A DNA stretch of 55,526 bases from Acetobacteraceae bacterium AT-5844. GTDB lineage: Bacteria > Pseudomonadota > Alphaproteobacteria > Acetobacterales > Acetobacteraceae. Position numbers and translations under genes: made by a program. The stretch is taken from positions 1-55,526 of the forward strand of contig JH599928.1 in NCBI GenBank assembly GCA_000245075.1, written 5' to 3'. The notes below the pieces were generated by a model. The model did not search any database. It was not told the origin of the DNA and saw nothing but the letters and a program-made list of their open reading frames with translations. Positions 8,161-16,575 of the stretch are shown one piece after another (position 1 is the first letter of the stretch; every line of letters begins with the position of its first letter).

Positions 8161-9138
8161 ATGCGCGCCATGTTGACGCGCCGTGGCGCCCTTGCGGGTG
8201 CTGGCGCCGGTCTCTTCGCATCCACCGTCCTGCGTTCCCCCGCCCTGGCGCAGGCTACCAAGCTCCGCGTCGGCGGCACGCCCAATTACGGGCCCGTGCT
8301 GCCCGTGCATGCGGCTGACGCGCTCGGCCTCTTCAAGAAGCAAGGCATGACGGTGGAGTTCACCGGCTATTCCGGCGGTTCCGCTGCCATGGAAGCCGTG
8401 GCCGCCGGTGAAGCGGATCTCGTCAATTACTTCCCGCCCGGCGTCGCGCTGGCGAAGCAGCGCGGGGTTGCCGCCACCATCATCGCCGCCGGTACGCTGA
8501 CGCCGCGTGGGTGGAAGATCATGGCGAAGAAGGACAGCCCTCTCGCCAGCATCAATGACCTTGCACGCAAGAAAATCGGCGTCAGCGCCAACGGCTCAAC
8601 CACCGATTTCTTCGCTCTTTGGGCCGGCAAGCAGGCGGGCGGCAACGTCACGCGCATTCCGCTCGGCGGCGGCGGGCTGATTCCCGGGCTGCTGGCTGGC
8701 AATGTCGATGCCATCGTCGCTTACCCGCCTCTCTCCTACCAGCTTGAGACCTCCGGCGACGGCAAGGTGATCGTTGATCTCGGCACCGCCATGGAGCCGA
8801 ACCTGCCGGATGTGTGGGTAGCCCCGGACCGGGTTCTGGAACAGCGTCCGGAACTGATTCAGAAAGGCCTCGTCGCCATCTTCTCCGCTGTGCGGCACAT
8901 GAAGCAGAACCCGGACTGGACCATCCGCTTCATCGAGGAGCAGAGCCGCTTTCCGGCTGCCGTCGCCAGGCTGGAATTCGAGAACACCATCAAGGGCCTT
9001 TCGGATGATGGTGTCATCCAGGAGGAATGGGTGAAGAACTCCCTGGCGCTGGCACAGCTTGCCGGCATGCGGGACTTGCCTGCGGCGAACACGATGTTTT
9101 CGCCGCGCTTCCTCCCTGTAGCGCCGATCGACGTCTGA
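8161..9138 (+). CDS. ABC transporter substrate-binding protein (NMT1/SsuA type)
   Basis: A 325-residue periplasmic binding protein. The leader MRAMLTRRGALAGAGAGLFA has a TRRGAL twin-arginine-like motif and probably cleaves after SPALAQA. The mature part has LRVGGTPNYGPVLPVHAADA followed by a YSGGSAAMEAVAAGEADLV segment, as in binding proteins for sulfonates, nitrate, thiamine precursors and similar compounds. GGAGGAAAG precedes the ATG. It is the first gene of an operon with two permeases, one ATPase and a DUF6282-type protein; the next gene starts inside its stop codon (TGATG). The ligand is not identifiable from sequence. Confidence 0.9.
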   Translation: MRAMLTRRGALAGAGAGLFASTVLRSPALAQATKLRVGGTPNYGPVLPVHAADALGLFKKQGMTVEFTGYSGGSAAMEAVAAGEADLVNYFPPGVALAKQRGVAATIIAAGTLTPRGWKIMAKKDSPLASINDLARKKIGVSANGSTTDFFALWAGKQAGGNVTRIPLGGGGLIPGLLAGNVDAIVAYPPLSYQLETSGDGKVIVDLGTAMEPNLPDVWVAPDRVLEQRPELIQKGLVAIFSAVRHMKQNPDWTIRFIEEQSRFPAAVARLEFENTIKGLSDDGVIQEEWVKNSLALAQLAGMRDLPAANTMFSPRFLPVAPIDV

Positions 9139-9902
9139 TGCGCGCGCAGGCTGACCGGCGCGTTTCCCTCGCGCAGGGCGCCGCTGTGCTGGCGTTCTTC
9201 CTGCTGTGGGAGGCCGCCAGCCGATCGGGCCTGGCCGACGCCCGCCTGCTGCCGCCGCCCAGCATCGTCCTGCCCAAGGTCGTGGAGCTGCTGGCGGATG
9301 AGACCTTCCGGCGCCATCTCGTGATCACGATTCAAGAGATGCTGCTGGCGGGGCTGATCGCGGCACCGCTCGGCATCGGCATCGGGCTGGCATTGGCCGA
9401 AAGCCCGTATCTTGGCCGTGCCTTCAAGCCCTTTTTCCATTTTGTCGCGGCAGTGCCGAAATCGGTGTTCCTGCCGGTCTTCATCCTGCTCTTCGGCATC
9501 GGCTTCGGGCAGAAGGTGGCATTCGGCGTGTTCCAGGCGCTTTTCGTGCTGGTCATCGCCACCTCCGCCGCTGTCGCCGCCGTGCCGGAGGAGCTGCTGC
9601 GCCTCGCTCGTGCCAATGGCGCGACGCGGCGGCAGATCTGGGTAGAGATTCACTGGAACGCCATGCTGCCGCTCATTCTGGAAGGCCTGCGGCTTGGCAT
9701 GATCTTCAACATCGCCGGTGTGATCTTCGCGGAAATGTACGTCTCCCGCGCCGGCCTCGGGCAACGCTTCAGCACCTGGGGCGAGAGCTTCCGCATGCCC
9801 GAACTTTTTGCCGGCGTACTCATCGCCGCCGGCCTCAGCATCATTGTGAACGAGACGCTGCGTGCGCTGGAGCGCCGCGCTGGCGCCTGGAGGACATCAT
9901 GA
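9138..9902 (+). CDS. ABC transporter permease (SsuC/TauC type), first of two
   Basis: A 254-residue inner-membrane permease of the nitrate/sulfonate/taurine family with about six hydrophobic segments. The EAA-type loop that contacts the ATPase is in the RLARANGATRRQIWVEIHW region. The start is the ATG at 9138, overlapping the TGA of the binding-protein gene and so suggesting translational coupling; an upstream in-frame start at 9027 would lie inside that gene and encode non-homologous residues. It overlaps the ATPase gene by 4 bases. With the second permease at 10711 it likely makes a heterodimeric channel. Confidence 0.9.
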   Translation: MRAQADRRVSLAQGAAVLAFFLLWEAASRSGLADARLLPPPSIVLPKVVELLADETFRRHLVITIQEMLLAGLIAAPLGIGIGLALAESPYLGRAFKPFFHFVAAVPKSVFLPVFILLFGIGFGQKVAFGVFQALFVLVIATSAAVAAVPEELLRLARANGATRRQIWVEIHWNAMLPLILEGLRLGMIFNIAGVIFAEMYVSRAGLGQRFSTWGESFRMPELFAGVLIAAGLSIIVNETLRALERRAGAWRTS

Positions 9903-10714
9903 GCCTTGACCTGGCCGAACCCCGCCAAGCCACCGCCCCGATGACCCCCGAACAACCCGCCATCGAGATCCAGGGCATCACGCACCGCTACAAGACCGGT
10001 CGCGGCGAGGTTCTGGCCCTGAAGGACATCAATCTTTCCATCGCGCCGGGCCGCTTCGTCGGGCTGGTGGGGCCCTCCGGCTGTGGCAAGTCGTCTCTGC
10101 TCATGATGATGGCGGGGCTCGTCCGGCCGAGTGAGGGGAAGATCGATGTCCGCGGCGCCCCGATCACCGGCCCGGCGCCGGACCGGCTCGGCGTCGTGTT
10201 CCAGGAGGCGAGCCTGTTGCCCTGGCGCACGGCGCTGGAGAATGTCGCCTTTCCGCTGAAGCTGCGCGGCGTGCCGCGTGCCGAGCGTGAGGCGCGGGCG
10301 GAACAGCTTCTGCACCTTGTCGGGCTCAAGGGTTTCGAGAACCGCCATCCCCATGAGCTGTCCGGCGGCATGAAGCAGCGCGTCGCCATTGCGCGCGGCT
10401 TCTGCCAGGACCCGCCAGTGCTGCTGATGGACGAACCCTTCGCGGCACTCGACGAACAGACGCGCATGACCCTCGGCGACGAGCTGCTGCGCATCTGGGA
10501 CCAGCACCGCAAGACCGTCGTCTTCGTCACGCATGGCCTGACCGAGGCGGTCTATCTCTGCGACGAGGTGGTGGTGCTCAGCGGCCGCCCCGGCGAGGTA
10601 CTGGCGCGCATCGAGATCGACCTGCCCCGCCCCCGCACCTGGGAGATGATGGCCAGCGAGCATTTCGGCCGCCTGCGCGAGCAGATCTGGAGCCTGATCC
10701 GGAGGCAGTCATGA
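9899..10714 (+). CDS. ABC transporter ATP-binding protein (SsuB/TauB type)
   Basis: A 271-residue cytoplasmic ATPase that drives the importer. All motifs are present: Walker A GPSGCGKSS, Q-loop FQEASLLPW, signature LSGGMKQR, Walker B VLLMDEPF and switch histidine VTHGLTEA. A 25-residue N-terminal extension precedes the domain. It overlaps both neighbouring permease genes by 4 bases (ATGA), so all three are coupled. It is the only ATPase in the operon and must serve both permeases as a homodimer. Confidence 0.95.
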   Translation: MSLDLAEPRQATAPMTPEQPAIEIQGITHRYKTGRGEVLALKDINLSIAPGRFVGLVGPSGCGKSSLLMMMAGLVRPSEGKIDVRGAPITGPAPDRLGVVFQEASLLPWRTALENVAFPLKLRGVPRAEREARAEQLLHLVGLKGFENRHPHELSGGMKQRVAIARGFCQDPPVLLMDEPFAALDEQTRMTLGDELLRIWDQHRKTVVFVTHGLTEAVYLCDEVVVLSGRPGEVLARIEIDLPRPRTWEMMASEHFGRLREQIWSLIRRQS

Positions 10715-11514
10715 GCGCCACCACGGCCTCGCCAGCGCGGGTGGAGGGCTGGCGGCTCTCGCCTGTCGCATTGCGCTGGCTGTGCCTGGCGATCCTGCTG
10801 GTGCTGTGGGAAATCGCTCCCCGCGCGGGTTGGGTGCCGCAGGTGATCCTCGCAGCGCCAAGCGCCGCGCTGATCGATGGCCTGGCGGAGTGGGATATTT
10901 TCGCCAGCGCGCTGCTCTTCACCTTCACCGAGATCCTCATCTCGCTGTGCTTCGCCTATGGCCTGGGCGGGCTGGCGGGGCTTGTCATCGGCCTCTCCCC
11001 CTTCGGCCGCAAGGTCGCGCTGCCGCTGGCCTCCTCGCTCTACGCGCTGCCGCTGGTGGTGATCTATCCGGTCATGACGGCCTGGTTCGGCATCGGGCCC
11101 GCCAGCAAGATCTGGTTCGCGAGCCTCTACGGCCTCTTCCCCGTCATCCTCTCCACCGCTGCCGGCGTGCAACTGGTGGATCGCAACCTCATCACCATGG
11201 CGCGGGCCCAGGGCGCGCGCTTCTGGCCGATGATCACGGAAGTCATCATCCCCGCCGCCCTGCCCGCTGTCGTCTCCGGCCTACGGGTGGGTGGCGCGCT
11301 CGTCACCGTTGGCGTCGTCGTGGCGGAGATGCTCGCCGCCACCGACGGCATCGGCTTCCTCATCACCCAGTACCGGACCATGTTCCAGACACCGCAGGTG
11401 TATTTCGGCATCCTGCTTGTGCTGGTTCTGGCCGGCGGCCTGGATACGCTCATCAGCCGCCTGGAGCGCCGTGCGTCGCGCTGGCGGCCTCAACAGGACC
11501 ATCGCCATGAATGA
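10711..11514 (+). CDS. ABC transporter permease (SsuC/TauC type), second of two
   Basis: A 267-residue inner-membrane permease with about six hydrophobic segments and the EAA-type loop around LITMARAQGARFWPMITEVI. It is homologous to the permease at 9138 but clearly different in sequence. SsuC-type importers normally use one permease as a homodimer; two genes flanking one ATPase suggest a heterodimer. Its last codons overlap the start of the DUF6282-type gene, so the hydrolase is probably part of the same function. Confidence 0.9.
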   Translation: MSATTASPARVEGWRLSPVALRWLCLAILLVLWEIAPRAGWVPQVILAAPSAALIDGLAEWDIFASALLFTFTEILISLCFAYGLGGLAGLVIGLSPFGRKVALPLASSLYALPLVVIYPVMTAWFGIGPASKIWFASLYGLFPVILSTAAGVQLVDRNLITMARAQGARFWPMITEVIIPAALPAVVSGLRVGGALVTVGVVVAEMLAATDGIGFLITQYRTMFQTPQVYFGILLVLVLAGGLDTLISRLERRASRWRPQQDHRHE

Positions 11515-12532
11515 TCGCCTGGAGTCCTTCGCCCCTGCCGCGCAGGTTGCGCCGGGTGAAGGCCCTTCCATGCCGGCCCTGGACGCGCTGCTGCACGGCG
11601 CGGTGGACCTGCACCATCACGGTTTCCCGGAATTCACCTTCGACCACCCCACCCGCCAGGACGACGCGGAGGAATTGCGGCAGGCGGATGCGGCCGGCAT
11701 GGCCGGTATCGTGATGAAGTCGCATTTCTTCCCGACCACGAGCGTGTCCTGGCGCCTGAACCGGCTGGGGCTGAAGGCGAAAGCCTTTGCTTCCATCACG
11801 ATGAATCCCTGCGCGGGCGGGTTTCTGCCCATCGCGGTCGAGGCTGCGGCACGGCAGGGCGCGAAGGCGCTCTTCATGCCCACCTGGGGCGCGGCGGCGG
11901 ACCAACGGCGCGGCGGCTTCAGCCATCATCTCACCGAGTATCTGGTCCAGGCGCGCAAGCTGGATGCCAGCAAGGCGCTGACAGTGGCGGATGCTTCAGG
12001 TCGCATCCGGCCGGAAGTCTCCGAATGCCTCGCCATCGCCGCTGAATTCGGAATGATGGTGGCGACAGGCCATGTTTCCCCGGATGAAAGCCTGGCCGTG
12101 GTGCAGGAGGCGCGGCGGCTGGGCGTGCGGGAAGTGATGTTCCAGCACCCCGACAGCCGCTCCATCGGTGCCTCGCGTGAGGATATCCGGCAGATCGCCG
12201 CCGCCGGCGGCACCATCGAGTTCTGCGCCATCGGCTTCACCCCCGCCTTCCAGCGCCTGCCGATGCCGGAATGCCTGGACATCATCCGCGAGGTCGGGGC
12301 GGAGCGCGTGGTGCTGACGACGGACTGCTTCTTCGGCTGGATGCCGCCTGCACCCGAGCTGCTGCGCATGACACTGGGAAGCATGCTGCATCACGGCCTC
12401 ACCCAGCGGGAGGCGGCGCTGCTGGTGCGAGACAATCCCCGCCGGCTGATCGGGCTGCCGGAATGGACAGGCGAGGCCACGCATGAGGTGGATGAACAGG
12501 CCGCCGCGAGGCGGGAGCCGCAAGTGGCGTGA
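11507..12532 (+). CDS. DUF6282-type amidohydrolase-like protein
   Basis: A 341-residue soluble protein that looks like a TIM-barrel metal-dependent hydrolase. It has DLHHHGFPEF near residue 30 (paired histidines at the first strand), a histidine in MKSHFFP, another in ATGHVSPDE, and an aspartate in LTTDCFFGW, in the order used by amidohydrolases and phosphotriesterases. From memory it fits DUF6282, a family without an assigned reaction. The ATG at 11507 overlaps the stop of the permease gene, so it is coupled to the transporter. Inference: it hydrolyses the imported compound. It ends convergent with LacI-2. Confidence 0.75.
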   Translation: MNDRLESFAPAAQVAPGEGPSMPALDALLHGAVDLHHHGFPEFTFDHPTRQDDAEELRQADAAGMAGIVMKSHFFPTTSVSWRLNRLGLKAKAFASITMNPCAGGFLPIAVEAAARQGAKALFMPTWGAAADQRRGGFSHHLTEYLVQARKLDASKALTVADASGRIRPEVSECLAIAAEFGMMVATGHVSPDESLAVVQEARRLGVREVMFQHPDSRSIGASREDIRQIAAAGGTIEFCAIGFTPAFQRLPMPECLDIIREVGAERVVLTTDCFFGWMPPAPELLRMTLGSMLHHGLTQREAALLVRDNPRRLIGLPEWTGEATHEVDEQAAARREPQVA

Positions 12533-12540
12533 CCCTGGCT

Positions 12541-12563
12541 GGCTGGCCTCGCCTTGGCCAGCC
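12541..12563. terminator. Hairpin between convergent operons
   Basis: GGCTGGCC, 7 loop bases and GGCCAGCC form a perfect 8-bp stem 8 bases after the DUF6282-type gene and before the end of LacI-2. There is no T run, so it is a weak or assisted terminator candidate. Confidence 0.4.
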
Positions 12564-12581
12564 AAGCCATCGGCACGGCCT

Positions 12582-13649
12582 TCAGACCAGCGCTGGCATA
12601 TCGTCCGGCCAGCGCGCGGAAGTGCCGCGCAGCAAAGTGCCGCGCAGCAGCACGACTTCCTCGGCGCGGGGCAGTCCCTTCATGCGGTCCTGCAGCAGGT
12701 CCAGCGCCCGCTCGATCATCGCTTCCAACGGCTGGGCCAGCGTCGTCAGGTTGTAGGGCGGACGCCGCGCCATGGCGACGCCATCGACACCCACCACGGA
12801 TATTTCCCCCGGTACGGCGATCCCGGCCTCACGCAGCGCGTCCATGACACCCATGGCCAGGATGTCGCTGACGCCGAAGACCGCGTCCGGCCGCTGCTCC
12901 GGCGGCAGCACCGCGATCTGCTGGCCGGCGGCGTACCCCATGGCGTGGCTGTTCTCGCCGCCGAAGGTCAGCGGCCGCGGCAAGCCGGCGGCCAGCACCT
13001 GGCGGGTGAAGCCTTCGGCACGCTCCGTGCTGGTGGAGGTCTTGGCATTGCCGGTGACGATCGCCAGGCGGCGGTGCCCGGCCCGGAGCAACAGGTCCGC
13101 AAGCGTCACGCCCGCCGCGCGATTGTCGCAGGAGACGGCGCTGCCATGCTCCCAGGCGACCCGGTTCACCATGACCAGCGGCACCTGGTTCGCGGCGCAG
13201 ATGGCCGCCGCACGCGAGGACAGCTCGGCCGAGGTGATCAGGCAGCCATCCACGCGGTACTGCAACAGGGCCTCGGCCGTCGCATCCTCGATCGGCCCGG
13301 GGCCGGCATGCAGCAGCAGCAGGCGCCAGCCACGTGCCGCCGCCTGGCTGACGGCTTTCTGCATCAGCTCGGCGTAGAAGGGATTTTCGATCGGCCCCAG
13401 CACCAGGCCGACCAGCCCGCTATGGCCGCCTACCAGGGAGCGTGCCAGTACGTTGGGAGTGTAACCCACGGCTTCCGCCAGGGCCACGATCCGGTCCCTC
13501 ACTTCTGGCGAGATGCGCGGATCGTTCCGCAGGGCGCGGGAGACCGTGGAGGCGGCAACGCCCGCCCGCCGGGCAAGGCTGGCAACCGTCGCGCGCCCGC
13601 TGCGCGCGGGCGGAGGTGGGGCTGCGCCGGCCGGGGAACGCTCATTCAT
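12582..13649 (-). CDS. LacI-family transcriptional regulator (LacI-2)
   Basis: A 355-residue regulator with helix-turn-helix VASLARRAGVAASTVSRAL then DPRIS, and a periplasmic-binding-type effector domain (LVGLVLGPIENPFY, later VVGVDGVAMA). The start at 13649 (MNERSP) puts a 17-residue tail before the HTH. An upstream in-frame start at 13712 is possible, but it would place the 13690-13704 operator-like site inside the coding region. It is divergent from the hydratase/lyase operon beginning at 13859 and probably controls it, with a pathway intermediate as inducer. It is a close relative of LacI-1. Confidence 0.92.
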   Translation of the reverse strand: MNERSPAGAAPPPPARSGRATVASLARRAGVAASTVSRALRNDPRISPEVRDRIVALAEAVGYTPNVLARSLVGGHSGLVGLVLGPIENPFYAELMQKAVSQAAARGWRLLLLHAGPGPIEDATAEALLQYRVDGCLITSAELSSRAAAICAANQVPLVMVNRVAWEHGSAVSCDNRAAGVTLADLLLRAGHRRLAIVTGNAKTSTSTERAEGFTRQVLAAGLPRPLTFGGENSHAMGYAAGQQIAVLPPEQRPDAVFGVSDILAMGVMDALREAGIAVPGEISVVGVDGVAMARRPPYNLTTLAQPLEAMIERALDLLQDRMKGLPRAEEVVLLRGTLLRGTSARWPDDMPALV

Positions 13650-13689
13650 AGACAGGCGATACACGCTGTACAGCGCGGCAGCAAGCCGC

Positions 13690-13704
13690 ATGCAATCGAT
13701 GGCG
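13690..13704. promoter_or_regulatory. Candidate LacI-2 operator, regulator side
   Basis: ATGCAATCGAT (13690-13700) is the exact reverse complement of the 11 bases at 13753-13763. Read as a 14-bp LacI-type site (13691-13704, TGCAATCGATGGCG), it has a central CG and five of seven matching pairs. The centres of the two sites are 58 bp apart. Confidence 0.5.
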
Positions 13705-13748
13705 TCTACCATCGGTTTGCGACGCGCCCTTTACCTGGAATTTTTATG

Positions 13749-13763
13749 TGCTATCGATTGCAT
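13749..13763. promoter_or_regulatory. Candidate LacI-2 operator, catabolic operon side
   Basis: TGCTATCGATTGCA (13749-13762) is a 14-bp palindrome with one mismatched pair and a central CG. It repeats, inverted, 11 bases of the site at 13690-13700. It lies about 95 bases before the hydratase large-subunit start, in the only AT-rich part of this gap. Confidence 0.6.
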
Positions 13764-13835
13764 AACCATGCGCAACCGGCTCGACCACGGGGCACCTGCC
13801 GCCCTGGGCCGCGAAGCAGCGAGAGGAAACACGCG

Positions 13836-13862
13836 ATGTGCGACAAGGAAGCACGGGCATGA
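13836..13862 (+). CDS. Possible 8-residue leader peptide overlapping the hydratase start
   Basis: ATG at 13836 opens a nine-codon frame, MCDKEARA then TGA, preceded by GAGAGGAAAC at good distance. Its stop overlaps the hydratase ATG at 13859 as ATGA, an arrangement used for translational coupling. It is too short to support by composition, and chance is quite possible. Confidence 0.25.
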   Translation: MCDKEARA

Positions 13863-15145
13863 CGGGGCTTACCGTCACCCAGAAGATCATCGCCGCGCAC
13901 ACGGCCGATGGCACCGCTCCTGCCGGTGGCATCGTGACGGTGCGGCCTGATGTGGTGCTGTTGAACGATGTTTCGGGGCCCCTGGCCTTTGAGCAGTTCG
14001 ACGCCATGGGCGCGCCGCGGCCCTTCGACCCCGAGCGTATCGTGCTGGTGGCCGACCACTTCGCGCCGGCGCCGGACATCACCGCCGCCGGCGCCATCGC
14101 CATGACGCAGGGTTTCGCGCGCAAGCACGGAATCCGGCACTACTACGACCCCGGCCGTGGCGGCATCGAGCACACGCTGCTTGCCGAGCTCGGCATGGTC
14201 GGCCATGGCAGTATCGTCTTCGGGGCGGATAGCCACACCTGCACAGCCGGCGCCTTCAACGCGCTCGGCATGGGCTTCGGCTCGACCGATCTCGCAGGCG
14301 CGCTGGCCATGGGCCAGCTCTGGATGCGCGTGCCGGATAGCATCCGCGTCGAGCTGGTGGGCAAGCCCGGCGCCTATGTCACCGGCAAGGATGTCATCCT
14401 GGAGCTGATCCGCCGCATCGGCTCGGATGGCGCGGCGGATGCATCGCTGGAGTTCGGTGGCCCCGCCCTCGCCGTGCTGCCGATGGATGCGCGCATGGCC
14501 ATCGCCAACATGGCGGTGGAAGGCGGCGCGGATACCTGTGTGTTCGATGGCGATGCGCAATCGACCGAGGACATGGTGCGGCGCGGCGTTCCTGCTGCCC
14601 CGCCCGTGCTGGCGGACGCCGACGCCGTTTATCGGCAGGTGATCACCATCGACCTCGGCACGCTGTCGCCGCTGGTGGCGAAGCCGCCCTCCCCGGCTTC
14701 GGGCGTGGCGGTGGAAACGCTGCGTGGGCAGAAGGTCGACCAGGTCTATGTCGGCAATTGCTCCAACGGCACGATCACCGATCTGCGCCAGGTGGCCGAG
14801 ATCCTGCGCGGACGCCGCGTGGCCGATGGCGTGCGCATGGTGGTGGTACCGGCCACGCAGAAGATCTGGCGCCAGGCTCTGGCGGAAGGGCTGCTGGACA
14901 TTATCGCTGAGGCCGGCGCGGCTGTCTCCACCCCCACCTGTGGCGCCTGCTTCGGCGGGCATATGGGCATCCTCGCCGCGGGTGAGACGGCCATCGCCAC
15001 CACCAACCGCAATTATCGCGGCCGCATGGGGCACCCGGACAGCCAGGTCTTCCTCGCCAATGCCTGGGTGGCCGCCGCCGCCGCCGTCGCGGGCGAGATC
15101 ATTCCCCCCGGCGAAGTCGCCGCGAAGCTGGAGACCGTGGCATGA
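13859..15145 (+). CDS. Aconitase/3-isopropylmalate dehydratase family hydro-lyase, large subunit
   Basis: A 428-residue [4Fe-4S] hydratase large subunit of the LeuC/HacA/DmdA type. The cluster cysteines are visible: C301 in GNCSNGT, and C361 and C364 in TPTCGACFGG. The active-site segment GADSHTCTAGAF is near residues 122-133. I chose the ATG at 13859 with AAGGAA eight bases upstream; a GTG at 13838 is in frame. It overlaps the small subunit by 4 bases. The neighbours (a lyase, an alcohol dehydrogenase and a Bug receptor, with no leuA or leuB) argue against leucine synthesis and for hydration of an unsaturated di- or tricarboxylate in catabolism. Dimethylmaleate or citraconate-like substrates are possible. 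Confidence 0.88.
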   Translation: MTGLTVTQKIIAAHTADGTAPAGGIVTVRPDVVLLNDVSGPLAFEQFDAMGAPRPFDPERIVLVADHFAPAPDITAAGAIAMTQGFARKHGIRHYYDPGRGGIEHTLLAELGMVGHGSIVFGADSHTCTAGAFNALGMGFGSTDLAGALAMGQLWMRVPDSIRVELVGKPGAYVTGKDVILELIRRIGSDGAADASLEFGGPALAVLPMDARMAIANMAVEGGADTCVFDGDAQSTEDMVRRGVPAAPPVLADADAVYRQVITIDLGTLSPLVAKPPSPASGVAVETLRGQKVDQVYVGNCSNGTITDLRQVAEILRGRRVADGVRMVVVPATQKIWRQALAEGLLDIIAEAGAAVSTPTCGACFGGHMGILAAGETAIATTNRNYRGRMGHPDSQVFLANAWVAAAAAVAGEIIPPGEVAAKLETVA

Positions 15146-15636
15146 GCTTGACCTATGAAGGCCGCGTCCATCGCTTCGGCGATGAGGTGAACACGGATGT
15201 CATCCTCCCCGGCCGCTACCTCGCGCTGCGCAAGCCGGAGGAACTCGGTAAGCACTGCCTGGAAGGGCTGGACCCGGATTTCATCCATCGCGTGCGCCCC
15301 GGCGACATTCTGGCCGTGGGCCGCAATTTCGGCTGCGGCTCCTCTCGCGAGCATGCTGTCATCGCGCTGAAGGCGGCTGGCGTCGCGGCGATCGTCGCCG
15401 TCAGCGCGGCGCGCATCTTCTTCCGCAATGCCGTCAATCTCGGCCTGCCCGTCATCTTCTCCGCCGAGGCAGCCGCCGCGCTGCGCGAAGGAGAGACGGC
15501 GCGTATTTCCCTGGACGACATGAGCATCGCGCAGGGAGAGCAGAGCTGGCACGGCCAGCCGCTGGGCGACGAGGTGCGCGCCATTCTCGCCGCTGGCGGG
15601 CTGGTGCCCCGCGTGCGCAAGGCCCTGGCGGCCTGA
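15142..15636 (+). CDS. Aconitase/3-isopropylmalate dehydratase family hydro-lyase, small subunit
   Basis: A 164-residue swivel-domain subunit of the LeuD/DmdB type that pairs with the large subunit just upstream. Visible family signatures are FGDEVNTDVILPGRYL near the N-terminus, GRNFGCGSSREHA (the substrate-binding GSSREH loop) and the following AARIFFRNAVNLGLPVI. Length is typical for the short LeuD2/HacB class. The start overlaps the large-subunit stop as ATGA, so the two are made in step. The lyase gene follows 41 bases later. Confidence 0.92.
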   Translation: MSLTYEGRVHRFGDEVNTDVILPGRYLALRKPEELGKHCLEGLDPDFIHRVRPGDILAVGRNFGCGSSREHAVIALKAAGVAAIVAVSAARIFFRNAVNLGLPVIFSAEAAAALREGETARISLDDMSIAQGEQSWHGQPLGDEVRAILAAGGLVPRVRKALAA

Positions 15637-15677
15637 ACCCCGATATCACCGCAGATTCCTCACAGGAGACACGCTCC

Positions 15678-16568
15678 ATGGCTGATCCCCGCCTGAAGGC
15701 CGCGCTGGCCGCCAAGCAGTTCATCGTCGCCCCCGGCATCTTCGACATGATTTCCGCGCGCATCGCGGACCGGATGGGCTTCCAGGCACTCTATGCCACC
15801 GGCTACGGCACCGTGGCCTCCTATCTCGGCATTCCGGATGCCGGCGTCGCCACCTTTACCGACATGGTCCACCGCATGGGCCGCTTCGCGCAGGGCACGA
15901 CGACGCCTGTCATCGCCGATGCCGACACCGGCTATGGCGGCCTGCTGAACGTGCGCCACACGGTGATGGGCTATGAGGCTGCCGGCATTACCGCCATCCA
16001 GCTTGAAGACCAGGAAGTGCCGAAGAAATGCGGCCACACTCCGGGCCGCCGCGTCATCCCCGCCGAGGAGATGGCGCTGAAGATTGAAGTGGCCGCCGAG
16101 GCGCGGAAGAGCGACGACTTCCTGATCATCGCCCGCACCGACGCCCGCACCAGCCTCGGCCTGGATGAAGCCATCCGCCGTGGCAAGCTGTACCGCAAGG
16201 CCGGCGCCGACATCGTCTTCATCGAGAGCCCGGAGACCGAGGACGAGATGAAGCGCATCGGCCAGGAGATCGACGCGCCGCTGCTGGCGAACAATGTGGA
16301 TGGCGGCGGCCGCACGCCGATCCTCTCCGCCGAGAAGCTCGCATCCTTCGGCTACAACATCGCCATCTACCCGGCTGTTGGCTTCCTTACTATCGCCCAG
16401 GCGCTGGAGCGTTCCTACGCCCATCTGCTGAAGCATGGCGACACCAACGCGCTGCCAGAAGGCGTCATCTACGACTTCGGCAAGATGAACGAGCTGATGG
16501 GCTTCCCCGAGGTGTGGGACTTCGACAAGCGCTGGGCCCGCCCGGAATCCTCGCAGGCCGCGGAGTAG
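15678..16568 (+). CDS. Isocitrate lyase/PEP mutase superfamily C-C lyase (2-methylisocitrate or 2,3-dimethylmalate lyase type)
   Basis: A 296-residue TIM-barrel lyase. The loop KKCGH at residues 116-120 has the catalytic cysteine of true lyases such as isocitrate lyase, PrpB and dimethylmalate lyase; phosphonomutases and oxaloacetate decarboxylases differ there. Metal-site residues are in IADADTGYGG (about 79-88) and QLEDQ (about 108-112). AGGAGA lies upstream. Standing directly after a hydratase pair, it most likely cleaves the 2-hydroxy acid that pair makes into a keto acid plus a smaller acid. That chemistry is known for dimethylmaleate hydratase plus dimethylmalate lyase. The actual substrate is inferred only. 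Confidence 0.87.
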   Translation: MADPRLKAALAAKQFIVAPGIFDMISARIADRMGFQALYATGYGTVASYLGIPDAGVATFTDMVHRMGRFAQGTTTPVIADADTGYGGLLNVRHTVMGYEAAGITAIQLEDQEVPKKCGHTPGRRVIPAEEMALKIEVAAEARKSDDFLIIARTDARTSLGLDEAIRRGKLYRKAGADIVFIESPETEDEMKRIGQEIDAPLLANNVDGGGRTPILSAEKLASFGYNIAIYPAVGFLTIAQALERSYAHLLKHGDTNALPEGVIYDFGKMNELMGFPEVWDFDKRWARPESSQAAE

Positions 16569-16575
16569 TCCATCC

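Noticed and set aside
13859-15636. Leucine biosynthesis leuCD
   Set aside because: Aconitase family is clear, but neighbours are a C-C lyase, an alcohol dehydrogenase and a carboxylate receptor under LacI control, with no leuA/leuB, so the leucine label is not supported.
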